From Kumtagia yinganensis (GTDB lineage: Bacteria; Pseudomonadota; Alphaproteobacteria; Rhizobiales; Rhizobiaceae): a stretch of DNA of 64,000 nucleotides. Location of the stretch: the NCBI RefSeq assembly GCF_040081985.1, contig NZ_JBEBMH010000001.1, forward strand, positions 434,001 through 498,000. The letters are read 5' to 3'. The notes beneath the pieces are model-generated. The model had not been told where the DNA came from and did no database searches. It was given only the letters and a program-made list of their open reading frames with translations. Every line of letters begins with the position of its first letter. Within the stretch, counting starts at the first letter, position 1. Positions 42,794 to 50,867 of the stretch are shown in pieces. Position numbers and translations under genes: made by a program.

Positions 42794-44540
42794 CATTACC
42801 ACCGACGTCCTCATCATCGGCACCGGCCCGGCCGGCTGCGCCACTGCCGCGCTGCTCGCCAACTACGGCGTCGAGAACATGGTGATCAACCGCTACCGCT
42901 GGCTGGCGAACACGCCGCGCGCCCACATCACCAACCAGCGCACCATGGAGGTGCTGCGCGACCTCGGCCGCGAGGTCGAGGACGAGGCCTACATGTTCGC
43001 CACCGAGCAGGACCTGATGGGGGAGAACATTTTCTGCACGTCGCTCGCCGGCGAGGAAATCGGCCGGATGCGGAGCTGGGGCAAACATCCGCTGTCGCGC
43101 GCCGAGCACCAGCTTTCCTCGCCGAGCCACATGAACGACCTGCCGCAGACCTTCATGGAGCCTCTGCTGTTCAAGACGGCCTGTTCGCGCGGCACGCAGG
43201 CACGCATGTCGACGGAATACGTTTCCCACCAGCAGGATGCTGACGGCGTCACCACCACCTGCTACGACCGCCTGACCTGCAAGGAGTTCACCGTCCGCTC
43301 AAAGTACCTGGTCGGCTGCGACGGCGGCAACTCGAAGGTGGCCGAACATGCCGGGCTGACCTTCGAAGGCAAGATGGGCGTCGGCGGCTCCATGAACATT
43401 TTGTTCAAGGCCGACCTGTCCCGCTACGTCGCGCATCGTCCGTCGGTGCTCTACTGGGTCGTGCAGCCCGGCGCCGATGTCGGCGGCATCGGCATGGGCC
43501 TGGTGCGCATGGTGCGGCCATGGAACGAGTGGCTGATCGTCTGGGGCTACGACATCAGCCAGCCGGCGCCCAAGGTCGACGATGCTTTCGCGACCAAGGT
43601 AGCGCGCGACCTTGTCGGCGATCCGGAACTGGAGATCGACATCCAGTCTGTCTCGACCTGGACTGTCAACAACATGTACGCGACGACCATGTCCAGCGGC
43701 CGCGTCTTCTGCATGGGCGATGCCACCCACCGCCATCCGCCGTCGAACGGGCTCGGGTCGAACACCTCGATCCAGGACGCCTTCAACCTCGCCTGGAAGC
43801 TCGCCTACGTGCTGAAAGGCCAGGCTGGGCCAAAACTGCTGGACAGCTTCAATACCGAGCGCGCGCCGATCGCAAAACAGATCGTGACGCGCGCCAACCA
43901 GTCGATCGAGGAGTTCGGGCCGATCTTCAAGGCGCTCGGCCTGCTCGATTCCATCGACCCAGTGAAGATGCAGCAGAACATGGACGCGCGCTGCGACGAC
44001 ACGCCGGAGGCCGAGGAGCAGCGCAAAAAGATCCGCGAGACTGTCGCCTTCAAGGTCTACGAGTTCGACGCGCATGGCGTCGAGATGAACCAGCGCTACA
44101 GGTCGGATGCCATCGTCACCGACGGGCAGAAAGAGCCGGCCTTCGAGAAGGACGCCGAGCTTCACTATCATCCGACGACCTGGCCGGGCGCGCGCCTGCC
44201 GCATGTCTGGGTGTTCGACAGCCACGGCGGCAAGATCTCGACCCTCGATCTTGCGGGAAAGGGCCGTTTTTCCGTGTTCACCGGCATCGGCGGCCAGGGC
44301 TGGGTCGAAGCGGCAAGAATCGTCGGCAGGGATCTTGGCATCGACATTGCCGCCCATATCATCGGTCCGCGCCAGCACTGGCAGGATTTTACCGGCGACT
44401 GGGCGCGTGCCCAGGAGGCCCGAGACAGCGGCATCGTGCTGACGCGGCCCGACCAGCATGTGTGCTGGCGCCGCGAGACGATCGCCGACGATCCGGTAGC
44501 GGAACTGCGCCGCGTGCTGAAGGCGGTGCTGGCGCGGTGA
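42786..44540 (+). CDS. FAD-dependent phenol hydroxylase (TfdB/MhpA family)
   Basis: Class A flavoprotein monooxygenase of 584 aa. The FAD motif VLIIGTGPAGCATAALLANY is at residues about 9-28, the DG motif is YLVGCDGGNSKVAEHAG, and the GD motif is RVFCMGDATHRHPPSNGLGS followed by NTSIQDAFNLAWKLAYV. The C-terminal thioredoxin-like domain is present. Length and motifs resemble 2,4-dichlorophenol 6-monooxygenase (TfdB) and resorcinol hydroxylases. In this operon it probably hydroxylates a dihydric phenol such as resorcinol to hydroxyquinol, feeding the intradiol dioxygenases. The exact substrate is inferred. Confidence 0.9.
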   Translation: MADITTDVLIIGTGPAGCATAALLANYGVENMVINRYRWLANTPRAHITNQRTMEVLRDLGREVEDEAYMFATEQDLMGENIFCTSLAGEEIGRMRSWGKHPLSRAEHQLSSPSHMNDLPQTFMEPLLFKTACSRGTQARMSTEYVSHQQDADGVTTTCYDRLTCKEFTVRSKYLVGCDGGNSKVAEHAGLTFEGKMGVGGSMNILFKADLSRYVAHRPSVLYWVVQPGADVGGIGMGLVRMVRPWNEWLIVWGYDISQPAPKVDDAFATKVARDLVGDPELEIDIQSVSTWTVNNMYATTMSSGRVFCMGDATHRHPPSNGLGSNTSIQDAFNLAWKLAYVLKGQAGPKLLDSFNTERAPIAKQIVTRANQSIEEFGPIFKALGLLDSIDPVKMQQNMDARCDDTPEAEEQRKKIRETVAFKVYEFDAHGVEMNQRYRSDAIVTDGQKEPAFEKDAELHYHPTTWPGARLPHVWVFDSHGGKISTLDLAGKGRFSVFTGIGGQGWVEAARIVGRDLGIDIAAHIIGPRQHWQDFTGDWARAQEARDSGIVLTRPDQHVCWRRETIADDPVAELRRVLKAVLAR

Positions 44541-44600
44541 GGTGTCGCGGGAAGGTATGACTGGCAGCAAAACGAGCCACCAACTCATGAGGTAGCGTCC

Positions 44601-45494
44601 ATGGAAGCGCATGAAAAGGGATTCTTCAGCGAAGAAAATTCGGTCGAGGTTGTCACCAGCCGAAACGCGAATGCCAAAAGCGAGCGGCTGAAAGAGGTGA
44701 TGGAAGTCGTTACCCGAAAGCTGCATGAGGCGGTCAAGGAGATCGAGCCGACGCAGGACGAATGGATGCAGGCGATCCAGTTCCTCACCCGCACCGGCCA
44801 TTTGTGCAACGACTGGCGGCAGGAGTTCATCCTGCTGTCCGATGTGATCGGCGTCTCCATGCTGGTCGACGCGATCAACAACCGCAAGCCGGCCGGCGCT
44901 TCCGAGAGCACGGTGCTCGGCCCGTTCCACGTCGCCGACGCGCCGCAGTTACCAATGGGCGCCAACATCTGCCTCGACCAAAAAGGCGAGGACATGGTAA
45001 TCTCCGGCCGCATCCTCGACACGTCGGGAAAACCGGTCGCCGGCGCGGTGCTGGACGTGTGGCAGGCCAATGACGAAGGGTTCTACGACGTGCAGCAGAA
45101 GGGCATGCAGCCCGACTTCAACCTGCGCGGCGTGTTCCGCACAGGCGCGGATGGCCGCTATTGGTTCCGTGCGGTGAAACCGAAATGCTATCCGATCCCC
45201 GACGACGGCACTGTCGGCCGGCTGCTGCGGGATCTCGGCCGCGATCCCTACCGGCCCGCGCACCTGCATTTCATCATCAAGGCCGACGGCTTTGAGACGC
45301 TGGTCACCCATATTTTCGATCCAGACGATCCGCACATAGACTCGGATGCCGTGTTCGGCGTGAAGGAGAGCCTTCTGGCCGAATTCAAGCGTGTCGACGA
45401 TCCCGCGAGATCGAAGGAACTTGGCTTCGACGGCTGGTTCTGGGAGGTGGAATACGATTTCGTGCTGGCGGGTCCTTCGAGGCTCGCCCGCTGA
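44601..45494 (+). CDS. Intradiol ring-cleavage dioxygenase, probable hydroxyquinol 1,2-dioxygenase (copy 2)
   Basis: Non-haem Fe(III) dioxygenase of 297 aa. Ligand tyrosines lie in NDEGFYDVQQ and KCYPIPDDGT, histidines in RPAHLHFII. The N-terminal domain includes KLHEAVKEIEPTQDEWMQAI and LLSDVIGVSMLVDAIN. It parallels copy 1 at 33829 in architecture but differs over much of the sequence, so it is not a recent duplicate. It is placed directly after the hydroxylase gene, 60 bp downstream. The two may differ in substrate (for example hydroxyquinol versus catechol or a substituted ring). Confidence 0.88.
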   Translation: MEAHEKGFFSEENSVEVVTSRNANAKSERLKEVMEVVTRKLHEAVKEIEPTQDEWMQAIQFLTRTGHLCNDWRQEFILLSDVIGVSMLVDAINNRKPAGASESTVLGPFHVADAPQLPMGANICLDQKGEDMVISGRILDTSGKPVAGAVLDVWQANDEGFYDVQQKGMQPDFNLRGVFRTGADGRYWFRAVKPKCYPIPDDGTVGRLLRDLGRDPYRPAHLHFIIKADGFETLVTHIFDPDDPHIDSDAVFGVKESLLAEFKRVDDPARSKELGFDGWFWEVEYDFVLAGPSRLAR

Positions 45495-45606
45495 CGCGTT
45501 TGCTTGTATTTCCAACACGTTGCGGGCTCGCGCTAATACAAGGTGCGAGCCCGCACGGCGCCCGCGATCGGTTCAGCGCGGCGATCGCGGACGGAAGTAC
45601 CGATCT

Positions 45607-45987
45607 CTATTCTAGAAAGAGCAGCGCCGTCCGCACTCGCTCCTTCAGCAGATCCCTATACCGTATATAGTTGCCATAGTTCACGGGATCCAACCCGTGC
45701 GGTCCCCCTTCACAACTATCATTCAAATTGTTGACTAATGTGTCCCACTGACTCAGACCGGACTCGAGCTGTCTTCTAGCATCATCTTTCCTGCCTTCTC
45801 CCATAGCCGCTCTTGCGGCGGCAAATGCTCGTACTGCCTCGTCACCTGGTACCCGCCTCGAGGGCCAGTTCAACGGGGGAACTCCGTGCTTTCCGCCGCC
45901 GCAACCCTGGTCCATCGACCTCATTGTATTTTGGATCTCAGGTATTGCTTCATCCAGGATCTTATTTATTACGCTCTCGGCGCTCAT
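45607..45987 (-). CDS. Small hypothetical protein with duplicated CxGGxHGxxPxN motif
   Basis: Unrecognised protein of 126 aa. The ATG at 45987 has AAGGAG with 7-nt spacing. No signal peptide or membrane segment is evident; the sequence is mostly helical with an amphipathic central part (AVRAFAAARAAMGEGRKDDA). The striking feature is an internal repeat: GCGGGKHGVPPLN at about residues 28-40 and SCEGGPHGLDPVN at about 90-102, sharing C-x-G-G-x-H-G-x-x-P-x-N. Paired Cys and His suggest metal binding or a structural loop. It lies in a less GC-rich accessory patch inside the aromatic cluster. I cannot assign a function. Confidence 0.7.
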   Translation of the reverse strand: MSAESVINKILDEAIPEIQNTMRSMDQGCGGGKHGVPPLNWPSRRVPGDEAVRAFAAARAAMGEGRKDDARRQLESGLSQWDTLVNNLNDSCEGGPHGLDPVNYGNYIRYRDLLKERVRTALLFLE

Positions 45988-46563
45988 TGGAAATCTCCTT
46001 GGTTCACATAATGTAATTCTCAGGTGTGGCGGTCATTCACATCTATGATCCAAGGCAACTCTAAATTGTGACAAGCGAGTTGCTTTTGGAGTGCGTCATA
46101 TCAAAACCATCGAGGTGCCCTATTTGCTTCGATTTCCTCATAAATCACCCCAAACCCATGGCCCAGGCTTCCTCACGGACGTTCAACCATGACTGGAACA
46201 CTTTGGCACCAGTTCTGGTTGTCGCTAATCTTGTCTAAAAGGCAATAAACCTTGCTCCCCCAAGGGTTTTTCATTTATATCACCTTTTGGATTGGCGGAA
46301 AAGCGAAAGGTGAAGCTCAGTTGCCGAGGAAGCTATTCGTAGTGTCGCGGCTCGCCCGCTGTGCAACTTGACACTTCTAAAAACCTCGCAGCCCTCCCGC
46401 GGTGACGTATTTCGGCGCGATTTGATTCCGATCTGTTCTGTTTCTGACTCCCATGCGCTCCTGCGGCAGTGTGACCGTCAAACGCCCTTCAGGAGTTTTT
46501 AGAAGTGTCCAACAATGTAAGGAGGGCAGAGTTCGTGACGCGCGTATTGAATAGGATTTTTAA
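45988..46563. other. AT-richer accessory spacer
   Basis: About 570 bp with visibly lower GC than neighbours and no supportable gene. It contains the promoter side of the small hypothetical gene, a possible weak terminator near 46249-46270 (CCTTG/CAAGG stem followed by GTTTTT), and the MITE-like inverted repeat at 46368-46512. Composition and relics suggest horizontally acquired or decayed DNA. Confidence 0.5.
46368..46512. mobile_element. MITE-like element with terminal inverted repeats
   Basis: Ends TTGACACTTCTAAAAACCT (46368-46386) and, on the opposite strand from 46512, TTGGACACTTCTAAAAACTC share a 14-bp core ACACTTCTAAAAAC. They enclose 145 bp with no coding capacity. Size and terminal repeats fit a miniature inverted-repeat element, but no target-site duplication or second copy was identified in the window. 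Confidence 0.45.
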
Positions 46564-46683
46564 CATACCCCGAATTATCCTTCAGCGCTGCTATACGGCC
46601 CGGCTGAGGAGCCTTGGGGCGTCCGGCGCTTTTACGTTCGCGACCCGTTCGGAAAAGTGGTCAATATTCTCATGCACTTGTGA
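46564..46683 (+). pseudogene. C-terminal remnant of a VOC/glyoxalase family gene
   Basis: One frame reads LYGPAEEPWGVRRFYVRDPF and then GKVVNILMHL before a TGA at 46681-46683. This is the characteristic last strand of a VOC-fold protein, where the Glu/Asp ligand region RDPFGKVVN is found. No start codon or N-terminal domain exists upstream; a stop lies at 46561-46563. It is therefore a truncated gene, abutted by the MITE-like element on the left and a dispersed repeat on the right, either of which may have caused the truncation. Confidence 0.7.
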
Positions 46684-46690
46684 AGGCTGT

Positions 46691-46735
46691 TTGTGGGAGC
46701 GAAGCGAGGTCGGATGAGGGGTGTTCCAGCTTGGC
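46691..46735 (+). repeat. Dispersed intergenic repeat, copy 3 (partial)
   Basis: GAAGCGAGGTCGGATGAGGG followed by GTGTTCCAGCTTGGC matches the tails of the copies at 1-151 and 40586-40780. The CCTTCTCCCC stem is missing. It begins 8 bp after the stop of the VOC remnant. Confidence 0.75.
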
Positions 46736-46777
46736 GATGCCGATCTTGGTTGATGGCATCTCCCTGGCACTATCTGC

Positions 46778-47983
46778 CTACACCCGCTCCAGCGCCACGG
46801 CGATGCCCTGGCCGACCCCGATGCACATGGTCGCCAGCGCCAGTTTTGCCCCGCGCTCCCGCAGTTCCAGCGCCGCCGTGCCGGTGATGCGGGCGCCGGA
46901 CATGCCGAGCGGATGACCCAGCGCGATCGCCCCGCCATTCGGGTTGACGTGCTCCGCGTCCTCGGCGATGCCGAGTTCGCGCAACACGGCGATGCCTTGG
47001 GAGGCAAAGGCTTCGTTCAATTCGACCACGCCGAAATCCTTCGGCGACAGGCCGAGCCGCGCACACAGTTTTTTCGTGGCCGGCGCCGGGCCGATGCCCA
47101 TGATGCGCGGCGCGACGCCCGCCGTGGCGCCGCCCAAGATACGTGCAATCGGCGTCAGGCCGTATTTCCTGGCCGCTGCTTCGGAGGCGACGATCAGCGC
47201 CGCCGCGCCGTCATTGACGCCGGAGGCATTGCCCGCCGTCACCGTGCCGCCCTGCCGGAACGGCGTCGGCAGTTTCGCCAGAGTCTCGACGGTCGTGCCG
47301 GCGCGCGGATGCTCGTCCTTGGCCACCACCACCGGCTCGCCCTTGCGTTGCGGGATCGTCACCGGCGTGATTTCCCTGGCGAGCCGGCCGTTGGCCTGCG
47401 CCGCCACCGCCTTGTCCTGGCTGCGCACGGCAAAGGCGTCCTGGTCTGCCCGCGACACGGCAAGATCCTCGGCGACGTTCTCGCCGGTCTCCGGCATGGA
47501 ATCGATGCCGTACAGCTTCTTCATCAACGGGTTGACGAAACGCCAGCCGATGGTGGTGTCGTAAATCTCGGCGTTGCGCGAAAAGGCGCTGTCGGCCTTG
47601 GGCAGCACGAAGGGCGCGCGGCTCATCGATTCCACGCCGCCTGCGATCATCAGTTCGGCCTCGCCGGCCTTGATGGCGCGGGCAGCGGCGATGACCGCGT
47701 CCATGCCCGAGCCGCACAGCCGGTTGATCGTGGTGCCGGACACTTCCTTGGGCAGGCCGGCAAGCAGCAGCGCCATGCGTGCCACGTTGCGATTGTCCTC
47801 GCCCGCCTGGTTGGCGCAGCCATAGATCACGTCGTCGACAGCCGCCCAGTCCAGCGCCGCATTGCGCTCCACCAGCGCCTTCAGCGGCACCGCGCCGAGG
47901 TCGTCGGTGCGGACCGGCGAAAGCACGCCGCCGAACCGGCCGATCGGGGTGCGGATGTAGTCGCAGATGAAAGCTTCCGTCAT
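46778..47983 (-). CDS. pcaF: 3-Oxoadipyl-CoA thiolase
   Basis: Thiolase of 401 aa that splits 3-oxoadipyl-CoA into succinyl-CoA and acetyl-CoA. The start MTEAFICDYIRTPIGRFGGV is typical of PcaF. The active Cys is in INRLCGSGMDAV (about residue 90), with GGVESMSRAPFV, the His in NPNGGAIALGHPLGMSGAR and the second Cys in LATMCIGVGQGIA. The ATG at 47983 is used; the frame is open further upstream into pcaJ. Operon order pcaI-pcaJ-pcaF gives it last place. Confidence 0.93.
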   Translation of the reverse strand: MTEAFICDYIRTPIGRFGGVLSPVRTDDLGAVPLKALVERNAALDWAAVDDVIYGCANQAGEDNRNVARMALLLAGLPKEVSGTTINRLCGSGMDAVIAAARAIKAGEAELMIAGGVESMSRAPFVLPKADSAFSRNAEIYDTTIGWRFVNPLMKKLYGIDSMPETGENVAEDLAVSRADQDAFAVRSQDKAVAAQANGRLAREITPVTIPQRKGEPVVVAKDEHPRAGTTVETLAKLPTPFRQGGTVTAGNASGVNDGAAALIVASEAAARKYGLTPIARILGGATAGVAPRIMGIGPAPATKKLCARLGLSPKDFGVVELNEAFASQGIAVLRELGIAEDAEHVNPNGGAIALGHPLGMSGARITGTAALELRERGAKLALATMCIGVGQGIAVALERV

Positions 47984-47984
47984 G

Positions 47985-48776
47985 CTAGGCGGCCTTCTCC
48001 TTTTTCGCCGTCCCCTCATGCGCCGCTTTCGTGCGGGCCTGCAAGTCGCGCAGCGTCTTCAGTTCGAGTTCGGTGGGCGCGGGCGTTTCCTCCAATCGCC
48101 CGGCGAATTTCACCGTCCAGCCGCAGGTTTCCTGCACCTTTTCGCGGGTCACGCCGGGATGCAGGGAGACCACGGTGAATTCCTTGGTTTCCGGGTCCGG
48201 TTTCCAGATGGCGAGGTCGGTGATCAAGAGCGTCGGGCCGGCCGTATCGATGCCCAGCCGCTTGCGGTGGTCGCCGCCTTCGCCATGGCCGAACGATGTG
48301 AAAAAGTCGATTTTTTCCACCATGCCGCGCTTGGTCTGGGTCATGGTGATGTAGACCTGCTGAGACGAGGTCGCGATCTCCGGTGCCCCGCCGCCGCCGG
48401 GCAGGCGGGTTTTTGGGTGAAAATAGTCGCCGATCACCGTCGTGTTGATGTTGCCGAACTTGTCGAGCTGCGCCGCGCCGAGGAAACCGATGGTGATGCG
48501 GCCGCCCTGCAGCCAGTAGCGGAACATTTCCGGCACAGGCACGGTGGTCACCGCCGTTTCGCAGAGTTCGCCATCGCCGATCGACAGCGGCAGCACGTCC
48601 GGCGCGGTGCCGATCGTGCCGCTCTCGTAGATCAGCGTGATATCGGGGGCATGCGTCAGCCGCGCCACGTTGCAGGCGGCCGACGGCGCGCCGATGCCGA
48701 CGAAGCACACGTCGTCATTGGTCAGCGCGCGCGATGCCGCGATCGTCATCATCTCGTTGGGGGTGACGGTGCTCAT
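47985..48776 (-). CDS. pcaJ: 3-Oxoadipate CoA-transferase subunit B
   Basis: Beta subunit of 263 aa. It starts MSTVTPNEMMTIAASRALTN and contains VGIGAPSAACNVARLTHAPD, the ESGTIG segment with the catalytic Glu (about residue 51), and LPGGGGAPEIATSS. It is longer than PcaJ of Pseudomonas and resembles the CatJ/GctB-like type, so another dicarboxylic acid CoA transfer is a minor alternative. The start overlaps the pcaI stop by 4 nt and the stop is 1 bp from pcaF. Confidence 0.85.
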   Translation of the reverse strand: MSTVTPNEMMTIAASRALTNDDVCFVGIGAPSAACNVARLTHAPDITLIYESGTIGTAPDVLPLSIGDGELCETAVTTVPVPEMFRYWLQGGRITIGFLGAAQLDKFGNINTTVIGDYFHPKTRLPGGGGAPEIATSSQQVYITMTQTKRGMVEKIDFFTSFGHGEGGDHRKRLGIDTAGPTLLITDLAIWKPDPETKEFTVVSLHPGVTREKVQETCGWTVKFAGRLEETPAPTELELKTLRDLQARTKAAHEGTAKKEKAA

Positions 48777-49630
48777 GCCGCTTTCCTCAGATGCGCGACG
48801 CGGCCGGCGAAATCGTCGGCGGTCTTTTCGATCACGTTCTTCTGCATCCACTCGCGGAAGCGATCCCGGTCGGCCGCGATCTCGTCCCATTCCAGATAGG
48901 CGGCGTTGTCGCGATCGTAGTAGCCCTGCGTGTAGGAAGGATGCGAGCCGCCCGGCACCACCGAGACCGCGTGAACGGTCCATGATGGCAGCACGCAGAG
49001 ATTCGGGTGCAGATCGTCGAAATTGTCGACCACCTCCTCGACCGTCACCACCGCGCGCCTGGCCGCCAATACCGCCTCCTTCTGGATGCCGACGATGCCT
49101 TCCACCAGCACATTGCCCTTGCGGTCGGCCTTTTGCGCATGGATGAAGGTCACGTCCGGGCGAACCGCCGGCACGGCGGCCAGCTTTTCGCCGGTGAACG
49201 GACAGGTGACCGACTTGATGTTCGGGTTGACCTCGGCCAGCCCGGCGCCGCGATAGCCTCGAAAGATCGCGCAGGGCAGGCCTGCGGCGCCCGCCTCATA
49301 GGCATTGGCCATGGCGGCGTGGCTGTGCTCCTCGATCTCAAGCGGATGCGGAAAACCGTTCTCGACCGCATCGCGCAGCCGCCGCAGCAGGCCGACGCCG
49401 GGATTGCCGGCATAGGAAAAGATTGCCTTCCTCGCCATGCCCATGCCGATCATCTGGTCGTAGATCAGGTCCGGCGTCATGCGGACCAGGGTCAGGTCCT
49501 TGAAACCCTGGCGGATCGCCTCATGCGCCGCGGCGGTCGGGATCAGATGCGTGAATCCCTCGAAAGCGGCGGTGTCGCCATCCTTCAGATTGTCCGAAAC
49601 CGCCTGGCTCAGCGGCAGGAATTTTGCCAC
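48773..49630 (-). CDS. pcaI: 3-Oxoadipate CoA-transferase subunit A
   Basis: Alpha subunit of 285 aa. The start is GTG at 49630, chosen because it follows GGAGGG with 7-nt spacing and begins the family sequence VAKFLPLSQAVSDNLKDGDT. Motifs include FEGFTHLIPTAAAHEAIRQG and the IFSYAGNPGVGLLRRLRDAV region. With PcaJ it transfers CoA from succinyl-CoA to 3-oxoadipate made by the maleylacetate reductase. It is first gene of pcaIJF and is divergent from the IclR regulator. Confidence 0.87.
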   Translation of the reverse strand: MAKFLPLSQAVSDNLKDGDTAAFEGFTHLIPTAAAHEAIRQGFKDLTLVRMTPDLIYDQMIGMGMARKAIFSYAGNPGVGLLRRLRDAVENGFPHPLEIEEHSHAAMANAYEAGAAGLPCAIFRGYRGAGLAEVNPNIKSVTCPFTGEKLAAVPAVRPDVTFIHAQKADRKGNVLVEGIVGIQKEAVLAARRAVVTVEEVVDNFDDLHPNLCVLPSWTVHAVSVVPGGSHPSYTQGYYDRDNAAYLEWDEIAADRDRFREWMQKNVIEKTADDFAGRVAHLRKAA

Positions 49631-49658
49631 GGACGCACCCTCCTCTTCCTGTAAAAAA

Positions 49659-49673
49659 GTTCGTATTGCGAAC
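49659..49673. promoter_or_regulatory. Candidate IclR-family (PcaR/PobR-type) operator
   Basis: GTTCGTATTGCGAAC is a perfect inverted repeat with 5-bp arms, 29 bp upstream of the pcaI start. It resembles PcaU/PobR/PcaR sites of the form GTTCG-N5-CG.AC. A short palindrome AACATATGTT (49671-49680) overlaps its end. Binding by the adjacent IclR regulator is inferred. Confidence 0.55.
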
Positions 49674-49758
49674 ATATGTTTCTTATGCGATACTATCTGT
49701 CCTGACTGCCTGATTGTCAACCGCCTGACGTTGCCACGAGCAAGGACGCTGCGTTCAA

Positions 49759-50532
49759 ATGCCGGAAGTGCCTTCCATGCGTGATCACGTCGGGTCACTG
49801 GAAAAAGGTCTTGGCGTAATCGAGATTCTCGCCACGCATCCGGCCGGGCTGACGCTGACGGAGACCGCCGAGCGCGCCGGGCTGACGCGCGCCGGGGCGC
49901 GCCGGCTGCTGCTGACGCTTGTGGCCGCCGGTTATGCCGGCCAGAACGGCCGCGTCTTCGCCCTGACGCCGAAACTGCTGTCGTTGTCACGGATGTGGCT
50001 GGAGGGCACGTCGCTGTGGTCCTTCGCCGAGCCGTTCATGCGCGCGGTGGCGACCGAGATGAACGAATCCTGTTCGGCCGCGGTTCTGTCGGGTCACGAC
50101 GTCGTCTACGTTGCCCGCATCCCCGGCGCCCGCATCATGCGGGTGGCGCTGCAGGTCGGCACCAGGCTTCCGGCTTATTGCACATCGATGGGCCGGGTGC
50201 TGATGTCCGGCATGACGCAGGAGCAACTCGCAGACTTCCTCGGCGGCGCGGTGATCGAGCCGAACACGCCGAAGACCATCACCGACCGCCACGAGATTGC
50301 CCGGAAAGTCCGGCAAGCGGCCGAACAAGGTTTCGCATTGGTCGATGAGGAACTGGAAATCGGCCTCCGCTCGATTGCGGTTCCGATCCGCGACCGGCAG
50401 GGCGCCATCGCCGCGGCGATCAACGTCTCGGCTCAGTCCGCCAGGTTCTCAGTCGCCGAAATGGAGACCGCCGTCCTGCCGCCCTTGAAGCGCGCCGCCG
50501 AAAAGATCGAGGGTTTTTTCACCGTGCAATAG
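49759..50532 (+). CDS. IclR family transcriptional regulator (PcaR-like)
   Basis: Regulator of 257 aa. The N-terminal winged HTH includes LEKGLGVIEILATHPAGLTL and TRAGARRLLLTLVAAGYAGQ, and the C-terminal effector domain has LPAYCTSMGRVLMSGMTQEQ and ELEIGLRSIAVPIRDRQGAI. These match PcaR/PcaU/CatR-type IclR proteins that respond to 3-oxoadipate or cis,cis-muconate. Divergence from pcaIJF and the dyad between them support regulation of that operon. Confidence 0.9.
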   Translation: MPEVPSMRDHVGSLEKGLGVIEILATHPAGLTLTETAERAGLTRAGARRLLLTLVAAGYAGQNGRVFALTPKLLSLSRMWLEGTSLWSFAEPFMRAVATEMNESCSAAVLSGHDVVYVARIPGARIMRVALQVGTRLPAYCTSMGRVLMSGMTQEQLADFLGGAVIEPNTPKTITDRHEIARKVRQAAEQGFALVDEELEIGLRSIAVPIRDRQGAIAAAINVSAQSARFSVAEMETAVLPPLKRAAEKIEGFFTVQ

Positions 50533-50867
50533 GAAGCGGTTATGGCTTCCCTCCGCGAGCGCAAAGGCCGAGATCGGACTTGCCGGGATTGGTTCGTGGC
50601 GTCCGCGGGAGCACGTCGGGGATAGCCTCGGCCGCGTTAGGTGAAACAGCCAGCGGAGCGATGCTCGGGCAGGCCAAATCGTGCCTGGATACCTTCGACG
50701 TCATGCTCGCGGAGGGAGTGCGTCAGGTCAAACAGCGGATTTCGGCGTGGTCTTTTCGATAACTTTATGAAATCGCACGATATTCCGGACTTGACGTACA
50801 AGCCTCCGGATACGGTCCCGCGCCGCCCGACCTGACGCTGGCCGGCGGCTGATCATCCAACCCCTTG
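50533..50867. other. Non-coding spacer between regulator and MBL-fold gene
   Basis: About 335 bp between the convergent IclR and MBL-fold genes. I see no gene with a credible ribosome site or motif, no obvious long palindrome and no RNA gene. Confidence 0.5.

Noticed and set aside
46368..46512. Integron attC-like site
   Set aside because: The arms lack the paired RYYYAAC and GTTRRRY core sites, so the inverted repeat fits a MITE-like element better.
46505..46717. 70-codon open frame after the MITE-like element
   Set aside because: It overlaps the VOC remnant in another frame and runs into a dispersed repeat; the VOC frame has recognisable family sequence.
50580..50835. Two short open frames between the IclR and MBL-fold genes
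   Set aside because: No ribosome site or motif and they overlap each other in different frames.
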